From the NCBI RefSeq assembly GCF_905171775.1, contig NC_053491.1:398639838-398703837 (forward strand): 64,000 bases of DNA, read 5' to 3'. Position numbers and translations under genes: made by a program. The notes under the pieces are model-generated. The model was not told where the DNA came from and did not search any database. It worked only from the letters and a program-made list of their open reading frames with translations. Within the stretch, counting starts at the first letter, position 1. Each line of letters starts with the position of its first letter. This stretch comes from Rana temporaria. Lineage: Eukaryota; Chordata; Amphibia; Anura; Ranidae. Below, in pieces: positions 45,250 through 54,338 of this stretch.

Positions 45250-45720
45250 TTAAGCACAAATGATCGATTCGTGAGACTCCTCTTGAGTTATGCCAATAAA
45301 ATCAACAACACAAACCTTCCCTGATGCTCCAGTATCGATCATCAGCTCAGGCTCCTGGTTCTGGGACACTATTGCGTTTTATCTGTCAAGTTGTCATGCA
45401 GAATTCCTAACTGGCATGAAGGTATACCACATATGGGGGGATGGTAGAGGAGAAAGGCCACTATGTTGATGTTGGGTATATTTTGGATCTCCCAAGGGTA
45501 TGATCATTCCGCCAACAATCAGATCTTTGGTCTGTCTTACATTTGTATGTTGAACTTTAGAAAAGATGTCCTCATACTGGCGTATGGCATTCCTTTGCAC
45601 CGTGAGAACCTATAACACATGTGCGTTCCCCCTGGCTTTAAACGTAACCTGCGCATTACCCCCTCTTCCTGCCTTTCCATCTTATATTATAACATGCACT
45701 CTGGGGAGATTACAATGGCA
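45250..45720 (-). pseudogene. Unidentified coding-like stretch, minus strand
   Basis: One minus-strand frame stays protein-like for ~155 codons with four stops: GNAQVTFKARGNAHV, then VQRNAIRQYEDIFSKVQHTN, DLIVGGMIIPLGDPKYTQH, NQEPELMIDTGASGKVCVV and DFIGITQEESHESIICA, ending at a stop at 45250-45252 with an AATAAA in the overlapping bases. Composition differs from the AT-rich surroundings. DTGAS would suit an aspartic protease of a retroelement, but nothing else confirms this. It may be a processed pseudogene or an old retroelement. I do not recognise the family. Confidence 0.4.
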
Positions 45721-46285
45721 ACAGATTTTTGCACTCTGCTAAATTAAAACCATTTCTAGGTAACTTGCACAATAGCTGTCCAGAGAGTAAATTATGAAGC
45801 AATATTTCATTGGATTCTCTGCTGGATTTTCATTCTTCTGAATCCAGGCTAGCATTTTTTTATATTTGCATTACAAGAATGAGGAACAGTTAAATGATTA
45901 GTGACCGTAAAAAAAAAGAAAAAAGCACTACCATTTACAAATGTGTTTGTGAAAATTCCATTAAGCTTTAGAAGCCTGATAAACTGGTCGATTCACATAG
46001 CTAAAACACCAGGATAAGGATCCATATTTTTATGAAAAGTGACGGCTATTTTCAGCTAAAATCAATAAGATGACTGAATATAAAGATCTTTATCTTCGCA
46101 CAACCTATTTGTCTCTGGAGTAAGCTATTTTAGGCTGCAAAGACCCTGTCTGATTTACCAACATATTGAGTTTGCCAAAACCATCCATTGGATTTATATC
46201 CAGGCAGGACTCCATACTACATTGTTGTTCTCGGTAGATCTAAAGGATATTGTGCAAGATGGTTAAGTGTGTAGTCTGCTGTAGT
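45721..46285. other. Intron 3 spacer, nothing recognised
   Basis: AT-rich, no repeat or exon that I can identify. Confidence 0.35.
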
Positions 46286-46287
46286 TA

Positions 46288-47963
46288 CAGTATCTCACAA
46301 GTGAGTACACCCCTCACATTTTTGCAAATATTTTATTCTATCTTTTCATGTGGCAACACTGAAGAAATTACACTTTGCTACAATGTAAAGTAGTGAATGT
46401 AAAGCTTGTATAACAGTGTAAATTTGCTGTCCTCCTCCAAAATAACTAAATACACAGCCATTAATGTCTAAACCGCTGGTTAGTACACCCCTACGTGAAA
46501 ATGTCGAAATTAGGCCCAATGGGCTATTTTCCCTCCTTGATGTGACTCTTTGGTGTTAAATGGTCTCAGGTGTGAATGGGGAGTAGGTGTGTTTTAAATT
46601 TGGTTTTATCGCTCTCAATCTCTCATACTGGTCACTAGAAGTTCAACATGGCACCTCATGGCAAAGAACTCTGAGGATCTGAAAAAAAAAATTGTTGCTC
46701 TACATAAAAATGGCCTTAACTGAAACTGAGCTGCAGCATGGTGGCCAAGACCATACAGCGGTTTAACAGGACCGGTTTGATTTAGAGCAGGCCTCACCAT
46801 GGTCAACCAAAGAGTGCACATGCTCGGCATCATATCCAGAGGTTGTCTTTGGAAGTAGACGTATGAGTGCTGCCAGCATTGCTGCAGAGGTTGAAGGAGA
46901 TGGGGATCAGCCTGTCAGTGCTCAGACCATAATTGGTCTGCATGGCTGTCGTCCCAGAAGGAAGCCTCTTCTAAAGATGATGCACACGAAAGCCTACAAA
47001 CAGTTTGCTGAAGACAAGCAGACTAAGGACATGGATTACTGGAACCATGTCCTGTGATCTGATGTGACCAAGATAAACTTATTTGGTTCAGATGGTGTCA
47101 AGTGTGTGTGGTGGCAACCAGGGGAGGAGTACAAAGACAAGTGTGTCTTGCCTACAGTCAAGCATGGTGGTGGGAGTGTCATGGTCTGGGGCTGCATGAG
47201 TGCTGCCGGCACTGGGGAGCTACAGTTCATAGAGGGAACCATGAATGCCAACATGTACTGTGACATACTGAAGCAGAGCATGATACACTCCGTTCGGAGA
47301 CTGAGCCACAGGGTAGTATTCCAACATAACAACCTCAAAAACACCTCCAAGACGAACATTGTCTTGCCCATTGCCCAGTCTCTGAAGGGAGGGGATCATG
47401 CTCTGCTTCATTATGTCACAGTACACGTTGGCATTCATGGTTCCCTCAGTGAACTATAGTTTCCCAGTGCCAACAGCACTCGTGCAGCCCCAGACCATGA
47501 CACTCCCACCACCTAAACACCATTGAGCATCTGTGGGGCATCCTCAAACAGAAGGTGGAGGAGAACAAGGTCCCTAACATCCACCAGCTCTGTGATGTTA
47601 TCATAAAGGAGTGGAAGAGGACTACAGTAGCAACCTGTGAGGCTCTGTTGCCCTCCATGCCCATGAGGGTTAAGGCAGTGCTGGAAAATAACGGTGGCCA
47701 TACAAAATATTGACACTTTGGACCCAATTTGAACATGTTCACTTAGGGGTGTACTCCTTCTTTTTTTTTTTTTGGCAGCGGTTTAGACATTAATGCCTGT
47801 GTGTTGAGTTATTTTGAGGGGGACAGTAAATTTATACTGTTATACAAGCTGTACACTCACTACTTTACATTGTAGCAATGTGTAATTTCTTCAGTGTTAT
47901 CACACAAAAAGATACAGTATATGTAAAAAATGTAAGGGGTGTACTTACTTTTGTGAGATACTG
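46288..47963 (+). mobile_element. Tc1-like transposon with internal inverted duplication
   Basis: Ends CAGTATCTCACAAGTGAGTAC and its complement (ACTTTTGTGAGATACTG), each bordered by TA (46286-46287, 47964-47965). Interior is a rearranged Tc1 transposase. Both termini are well kept, with subterminal TGAAGAAATTACACTTTGCT mirrored by AGCAATGTGTAATTTCTTC. Size ~1.68 kb, slightly longer than usual because of the duplication at 47345-47513. Confidence 0.92.
46648..47713 (+). pseudogene. Tc1-type transposase relic, rearranged
   Basis: Start context MAPHGKEL at 46648 is followed by shifted helix-turn-helix fragments, then RRMSAASIAAEVEGDGDQPV and FAEDKQTKDMDYWNHVL leading to the first catalytic Asp, then GGGSVMVWGCMSAAGTGELQ. 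After about 47342 the sequence turns into a reversed copy of 47168-47342 (to about 47513). The normal end then resumes: IEHLWGILKQKVEENK, the final Glu region, to GGHTKY and a stop at 47711. The second Asp region is lost. Confidence 0.88.
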
Positions 47964-48115
47964 TATCTACACTTCAAATAAACATTTAAACACTTTTTTT
48001 TTTTTGTTAACACCACTGGATATATTTAATATTCTATGAAAAGTTGACTTTTGCATTGTACCTCTTGCTGCTTTGGAATGTGTTTTTAAACCTGTAAATG
48101 TTTCCCTTTACACAG

Positions 48116-48241
48116 AACAGGAAGCTATGGACCTGGATATTGAATTTGAGATTCACCTGGGCATTGCACACACCCGTTGGGCCACTCACGGAGAGCCCAG
48201 CCCCACCAACAGCCACCCACAGCGCTCTGACAAAAACAACG
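48116..48241 (+). CDS. GFPT1: GFPT1 exon 4
   Basis: Between TTTACACAG and GTAAGC. Encodes residues 75-117. It contains LGIAHTRWATHGEPSP with Arg95, Trp96, Thr98 and His99, which match the glutamine-binding residues of the GlmS glutaminase site, and SHPQRSDKNN with His108, equivalent to GlmS His86. The GEPSP sequence favours GFPT1 (GFPT2 has a V-S-A variant). 126 bases, phase 1 on both sides. Confidence 0.97.
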
Positions 48242-49454
48242 GTAAGCGTACTGTTCACGTGCATAAAGATTTTGTATTTAAACAGGATGCCAATGTAGAC
48301 TTGTATATGCTTAGAACTTTAATAATAGAGTAGAATACAGTAGGTATCACTAAGGTTTGTAAGGCTGGCATAAACTGCCTAGTCCTGGTGATGTGTTGAT
48401 GTCTTATCTCCTATGTTCTCAAAATAACACTTGTCTGTCTATATCTTTCCTAAAGCCTGCCATAGATGGTGCGATTTCCTGTCCGGCAACTACGGGTTGC
48501 AGGACAGAAAATCGCTTGATTTCCCCCATCAACAGTCGGTGCTGTTGGGGGGGGGGGGGGGGGGAAAAAACCCTTCCACTGAGCTTATTGTGTTCTCCCA
48601 GCGGGGGGAGGCTGAAGATGACAAAATCACCAGGTTGGACGTTAAACCCTGGTGGGCAGGGTCACTTTAAAAAGTTCTGACCGCCTGTCAGGAGGGATTA
48701 GTGATAATGTGATTGGCTGTCAGTGGTCACATGAACCAGAGCCAGTTTTGCAACTGCACAGACTGCAACTGGTTAAACTATAAAGCATAATAAAATTAAA
48801 GTGTATGAAGCTGCCTGATGCAGTTAAAGAACTCCACATAAAACATAGTTATATTTTGGATGGAAGGTAATTAAGAGAACATGCAATAGTTTCTACCTCC
48901 GGAGCCCTAGTATGAACACTGGACATTTTCCCAGCTATCACTTGCCCTCGTTGATCCTGCTGTGCTTGCCATTGCATCAGAAGACTCCAAATTGATCTGG
49001 CATCCAGTAAAGGAAGCCGGCACTCCAAATCCTCAGAAAACAATTTATTGGTACAAGTTAAGAGTACAAGGAGCTAACGCGTTTCAGCAAACTGCCTTGG
49101 TCACAGCTCAAACATTAAAATTAAAATGTATAGACAAGGGGCTCCACCCACCGAGCAGGCAATCAATCAACCCATGAGTTCAGTTTCTTGATTGGAAATT
49201 ATATCAACTGCCTGTTCGGTGAGAGGATACACCACTATAGAAAAAAAGATGGGGGGGGGGGGGGTTAAGGAAAAGCAAAAACATCATATATCAAACAGGA
49301 CTGATATCAGGAATACAAAGTTTACATATAAGAACGAGGCCATCCCAGTATATGTCCATGCAAAATGCATAACTGTGCATGAACCTTTATAACCCAGCAG
49401 ACATATATATGTAAATACTACTTTAAAAAGAAATGAACATCATACTTGTGATTC
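48242..49454. other. GFPT1 intron 4, first part
   Basis: No additional exon. 48455-48680 resembles a decayed MITE (TGCCATAGATGGTGCG, with a similar stretch at 59430-59660) containing a G-run at 48548-48564. 48995-49440 (with GCTAACGCGTTTCAGCAAACTGCC) probably is the 3' untranslated part of the Penelope-like element that follows. G-run at 49251-49264. Confidence 0.4.
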
Positions 49455-49797
49455 ATGTCTGTGGGAATTCTTGTATCAAGGTTAAAAATCCACCAGACCT
49501 CCCTTTCAAGGAGCTTCCGGTGGATGTCATCCCCCCTCTGGGAGAGACTCTAACTTCCTCCAAACGTTAAAACTTAAAGGAGTTGATATTACCTGCATGA
49601 ATGTGTTTGAAATGCTTGGAAACGTTGGACCACTGACATAGGAAGCCCCATGGTAATGCTCACTAATCCTAGTTTGTAGCGGGCGTGTAGTACATCCCAG
49701 ATATTGGCATAGACAACATTTGAGGAACCACAATTGACGTAACTACGAATTGTAAAATTCATGCCAGTTGCACAGGGCATGGTAGTCTTATGCTTAA
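49455..49797 (-). pseudogene. Penelope-like element, GIY-YIG endonuclease C-terminus
   Basis: The minus strand reads KHKTTMPCATGMNFTIRSYV, NCGSSNVVYA, then in another frame CQYLGCTTRPLQTRISEH, and later LEREVWWIFNLDTRIPTDMN. This is the order seen at the end of Penelope-like retroelement proteins: the C..NVVY lead-in, the GIY-YIG core with Gly-x-Thr-x-Arg and R-x-x-EH, and the closing W-I-F-x-L-x-T segment. Frameshifts separate the pieces. The upstream reverse transcriptase is absent: the relic stops exactly where a TTAA hairpin element begins. Confidence 0.72.
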
Positions 49798-50289
49798 AGG
49801 GGTTGTAAAGGATTTTTTTCCCCCTAAATAGCTTCCTTTACCTTAGTGCAGTCCTCCTTCACTTACCTCATCCTTCCATTTTGCTTTTAAATGTCCTTAT
49901 TTCTTCTGAGAAATTCTCACTTCCTGTTCTTCTGTCTGTAACTCACCACCGTAATGCGAGGCTTTCTCCCTGTGTGGAGAAAGCCTCTTGAGGGGGCTCG
50001 CAGGCAAGTCAGGACACTCTCTACTTTGCAGATAGAGAAAGGAGCTGTGTGTTAGTGGGCGTCCTGACTTGCCTGCTCGCCCTCTCCCCCCTCAAGAGGC
50101 TTTCTCCACACCAGGGAGAAAGCCTTGCATTACTGTGTGGAGTTACAGACAGAAGAACAGGAAGTGAGGGTTTCTCAGAAGAAAAAAGGACATTTAAAAG
50201 CAAAATGGAAGGATGAGGTAAGTGAAGGAGGACTGCACTAAGGTAAAGGAAGCTATTTAGGGAAAACATTTTTTCCCTTTTCAACCCCT
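49798..50289. mobile_element. TTAA-flanked long hairpin MITE
   Basis: TTAA at 49794 and 50290. Arms of ~210 bases pair almost throughout: ACTTACCTCATCCTTCCATT with AATGGAAGGATGAGGTAAGT, CACTTCCTGTTCTTCTGTCTG with its complement, and GCAAGTCAGGAC with GTCCTGACTTGC. It interrupts the Penelope-like relic. Confidence 0.9.
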
Positions 50290-50463
50290 TTAAATCGACC
50301 CTGTTGTGGCCAATACATAATACAGAACTGGTGAGAGAAGATTGAGGGACAAGTTTACAGCAGTGAATTTTCACTAGATCTTGGTCCGATTATTGTTTCT
50401 CGCGTATGATTGGCCATTCTCCACTTAAACAATTGTTTTGAAGGCCAAGATTTTATTTAAGGG

Positions 50464-50500
<37 letters not shown>

Positions 50501-50528
50501 TTTTTTATTTTTTTTATTATATATACAT

Positions 50529-50593
<65 letters not shown>

Positions 50594-50608
50594 ATGTATA
50601 TATGTGTA

Positions 50609-50643
<35 letters not shown>

Positions 50644-50659
50644 GTATATATATATATAA
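50464..50659. repeat. Compound microsatellite (GT, TA, TATG)
   Basis: Two GT runs (50464-50499 and 50528-50587) separated by T/A-rich sequence, followed by TATG tetramers and a TA run to 50659. Confidence 0.95.
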
Positions 50660-51142
50660 TCTCTATATGTGTTATTTGGATCATTTATTTTTTATAATCT
50701 AGGCGCTTTTTGTTTGTTTTACGTTGTCGTCATTTCAGCTATCATATAGGATAATTACATAGATATTCCTAGCTTTGAGCAATAGCACCCCCTGACTTTC
50801 CTCTCCTGCTGTCAATTATGTGCAGTGCTTCCCTGGAGGGATTGCAGATGTGTAGAAGGGTTCAATGCATCCAAATAGACTTCTATCTAACTAAACATGC
50901 ATAAAACATCTAAAAACAGAATAATACAGAGAAGTCTGTATTTTTTTTAGTGGTAAAATAAATACTGTGTGGATTACAGTAAGTAAAAATAAATTTGTAA
51001 AGAACGAAGTTGGATTTTTTTTTTTTTTTTTACTGTTTTGTGTAACAGACATATGGCTTCCAGATTTTTCCTGTCTTTGAATCATTCATGATTGAGTGTT
51101 TTTGGAACACCAGGGACTAATGTCACATTCTTCCCCTCCTAG

Positions 51143-51201
51143 AGTTTATCGTGATCCACAATGGCATCATCACCAACTACAAAGACCTGAAGAAGTTTCT
51201 G
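51143..51201 (+). CDS. GFPT1: GFPT1 exon 5
   Basis: Between TCCCCTCCTAG and GTGAGT. Encodes residues 117-136, EFIVIHNGIITNYKDLKKFL. Asn123-Gly124 of the HNGIITNY motif form the oxyanion-hole pair of the glutaminase. 59 bases; the exon ends on a complete codon. Confidence 0.97.
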
Positions 51202-51392
51202 GTGAGTTGCATGTGAGAGTGTACACAAAATATGGAATTGATATACATCCATGTGTTATGCATATAAATACAGATCTGCTCACGCAAAATGTACAACTTT
51301 TACTGCATGAATTTGAGGTGACCCAAAACAACCAATTAGAAATCTATTTAACAAGAAGCCCCTGGAGTATTTATCCCAAGATAACAATATAG

Positions 51393-52133
51393 GCCCGGAT
51401 TCACATATATCGGCGCATATTTATGCCGCCGTAGCGTATCTCATATACGCTACGCTGACGTAGCGCAGAGAGGCAAGCACTGGATTCACAAAGCCAGTGC
51501 TGCCAAATCTGCGCTGTGTTTCCTAGGCGCAAGTCGTCGTAAGTGGAAGTGGGCGTGAGCCATGCAAATGAGGCGTGACCCCATGCAAATGATAGGCCGA
51601 GCGCCATAAAGATACGAATAATGAACGGCGCATGCGCCGTCCCGTGGACGCATGCTCACATTCACGTCGGAACTACTCCCTAAGATACGACGGATCACTG
51701 CCTACGACGTGAACGTAACCTACGCCTAGTCATATTCACGTACAACGTAAACAACATAAGATACGACGGCTTGTGTTCCCTGGTCCATACCTTTGCATGA
51801 GTTGCGCCTCCTATATGGGGAATAACTTTACGCCGGACGTACGACTTACGCAAACCGCGTATATTATGTGCCGGGCGCAAGTACGTTCGTGAATCGACGT
51901 ATCTCCCTCATTTCCATATTTGAATAGGAAATCAATGGGAGCGCCACATGCATCCAGCGTAACTATGCGCCCACGATACGCCGACGTATGCAAGTCGGTC
52001 GGAGGAAGCCTATTTTTAGGCGTGTCTTGGTTTCTGGTTCGACGCATAGATACGACGGCGCACATTTGTACTTACGACGGCGTATCTGGAGATACATCTG
52101 CGTAAGTGCTTTTTTTTTTTAATCCGGGCCATA
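51393..52133. mobile_element. CpG-rich foldback element, GGGTAGATTCA-end family
   Basis: Left end GGCCCGGATTCACA and right end AATCCGGGCC are inverted, near TA on both sides. Inner landmarks include ATACGCTACGCTGACGTAGC, AAGATACGACGG and TACGCAAACCGCG. It lies wholly in intron 5, less than 200 bases after exon 5. Confidence 0.7.
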
Positions 52134-52146
52134 GTGTATACGCTTA

Positions 52147-52371
52147 TGCCCCGTACACACGATCAGAATTTCTAATGGAAAAAGTCAGATGGACTTTTTC
52201 GATGGGAAATTCCGACCGTGTGTATGCCCCATCGGAGTAATTCCATCAGAAATTCCGATGAATTCCATCGGAGTTTACATAGAGAACATGTTCTATTTTC
52301 CTCTGATGGAATTCTGTCGGAATTCCAATGTGAATTTGGTCGGACAAAGGTCTGATCGTGTGTACAGGGCA
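52147..52371. mobile_element. Palindromic MITE, GTACACACG-end family (short form)
   Basis: Left end TGCCCCGTACACACGATCAG and right end GATCGTGTGTACAGGGCA are inverted. TTA on both sides (52144-52146, 52372-52374). Arms carry AATTCCGATG / CATCGGAATT motifs. 225 bases. Confidence 0.82.
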
Positions 52372-52818
52372 TTAAAGTAGAACTAAAGGAAAAAACACAA
52401 ATTTTTTATTTATTTTTTTCCCCTCAGCCAAAACGGGCAGTGAAAAGAAATTCCTCCTCCAAAGGTTGTTATCAGGTCACTAGAGATGTTGTCCCAATTA
52501 GATGATTTCCCCTCTATTGCTTTTCTGGGGACGACCAAAATTGTGGGATTTTCTCTGACTTTAACTTTCAGCAATAATAGTAAAAACAACCAATAAAGAA
52601 TGAATTTCCCCTCACTTTTGCAAGAAATTAGCAATTCCAGGTAACACGGAGAAATACATTTTTGGTTTGTTAGTTCACTGCAGATTTATGCCTTTTTCTT
52701 AAATTTACCGCCACTTTTATATGCCCACTGGATAAGGAACATATTATACGAATGTATAATCTGACTGCTATGATATATGCACATACTGATATAAACTGAT
52801 GTTTTCTGATGTCTACAG

Positions 52819-52953
52819 GAAAGCAAAGGCTATGAGTTTGAGTCTGAGACTGACACAGAAACCATTGCCAAGCTGGTGAAATATATGTATGACAATCGGG
52901 AGAATGACGAAATCAGCTTTGCCACCCTTGTTGAGCGGGTCATCCAGCAGCTG
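52819..52953 (+). CDS. GFPT1: GFPT1 exon 6
   Basis: Between GTCTACAG and GTAAGG. Encodes residues 137-181: ESKGYEFESETDTETIAKL, KYMYDNRENDEIS and LVERVIQQL. Asp148 in SETDTE matches the glutamine-amino-group ligand Asp123 of GlmS. 135 bases with whole codons on both sides. Confidence 0.97.
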
Positions 52954-53038
52954 GTAAGGAGATTGGCTTTGTGTACATCTGACAATTAAGAAGTCTGTAT
53001 TATTAGTTGTTGTACTAAATAAAAAAGAACAAAAAAAA

Positions 53039-53040
<2 letters not shown>

Positions 53041-53135
<95 letters not shown>
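53041..53135. repeat. TA microsatellite, ~95 bp
   Basis: Pure TA dinucleotides beginning 88 bases after the exon 6 donor. Confidence 0.97.
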
Positions 53136-53137
<2 letters not shown>

Positions 53138-53933
53138 AAAAATTATAATAATATATATATTTTTTTTACCCTTATAGTCAAACTGATCTTTCCTAAAACC
53201 TTTTCTCATTTGTGTTGAGCCTGTAAGTACCTATGAAAGTCTTCAGATTAGTAGCCATATCCCTGTGGACCCCCATGGATCTTAGTTTCAAATCTATGCC
53301 CAAGTTAAATGTATCCTCTGATGCTAAAGCCATTTGCTGTCATTTACTTGTCAGATTCTGGAATTTCACTGAACCGAAGGGGCTCTGGCGTTTGACAGTT
53401 GTATGATGGGGGTTTGGGATTGGTTCTAGGTGGATGGTTTTGGTTTTAATCATAATTTGAAGACCTATGGCCTGGAGCTATAATCCTATGGAGCGTCACG
53501 GGGTCACATGGACTAATTTGAAGACTAAATGGGCATTAGCAGGCACTAGAAGGTGTTTTTTCAGTAAACTTGATACTTTTTAGGCTGGGTCAGGATCATT
53601 TTAAAGGAGTACTCCAGACAACTGGTTTAGGTAGGTGAGGTGTGCTTGGTATGTATATAACTTCTTGCATCCTCATTCTCATATACCGTCATTTTCCAAT
53701 TCATGTCCCTTCCTTCGTACAGCTTGGGAGATTTCTGATTAATGTGATTGTTTATGATCATACAGGTTGGAAATGATGATGGACATGTTCAAGTAGCACA
53801 TGGTACACAATTTTCATCTGGGGAATGATGATCCAAGAGTGGGTCATAACATTGTCCACTACCTTTGCTACATGGCAGGCGTTTATATTTATATATAATA
53901 TATCTCTCTCTCCTATCTATCTATCTATCTCTA

Positions 53934-53969
<36 letters not shown>

Positions 53970-54094
53970 CTTTTTTTTTTTGCATAAGTCTTGTACATTT
54001 TGCATGTTCTCTTTTATACAGCTTGAAAATATAAGGATTACAAATCTATATCCTAAAGATTAAATATTGCCTTTCTCCTGCTTTTGTCTTACAG
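53136..54094. other. GFPT1 intron 6, remainder
   Basis: No extra exon. A TATC/TA microsatellite lies at 53893-53966. Otherwise unassigned. Confidence 0.45.
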
Positions 54095-54156
54095 GAAGGT
54101 GCATTTGCTCTGGTTTTTAAAAGTATTCACTATCCCGCCCAGGCTATTGGAACCAG
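54095..54156 (+). CDS. GFPT1: GFPT1 exon 7
   Basis: Between TGTCTTACAG and GTAATT. Encodes residues 182-202, EGAFALVFKSIHYPAQAIGT plus the first two bases of Arg202. The EGAFAL strand belongs to the glutaminase core. 62 bases; the following intron is only 102 bases. Confidence 0.96.
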
Positions 54157-54258
54157 GTAATTTTATCCAATTTTTTCTATCTATTACTTCCTTTATGAAA
54201 GTCAGTGACTATATCTTTCCGGTTTGTCACCATTAACTTGTGTCTGCCTGTATTGCAG

Positions 54259-54338
54259 GAGAGGCAGCCCACTTCTATTGGGTATACGGAGTGAGCACAA
54301 GCTGTCCAGCGATCACATCCCCATATTGTACCGTTCAG
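54259..54338 (+). CDS. GFPT1: GFPT1 exon 8
   Basis: Between GTATTGCAG and GTAAAC. Encodes residues 202-229: RRGSPLLLGIRSEHKL, then SSDHIPILYRS. Ser205 in the RRGS motif matches the protein kinase A site described in mammalian GFAT1. In mammals an optional muscle exon is spliced in directly after this exon; no equivalent could be seen in intron 8 by eye. Confidence 0.96.

Noticed and set aside
45310..45350. DTGAS motif as proof of a retroviral-type protease
   Set aside because: A five-residue motif alone is insufficient, and neither gag, reverse transcriptase nor terminal repeats are visible nearby; kept only as an unidentified coding-like stretch.
50438..50702. C/V/Y-rich open frames
   Set aside because: Translation of GT and TATG microsatellites.
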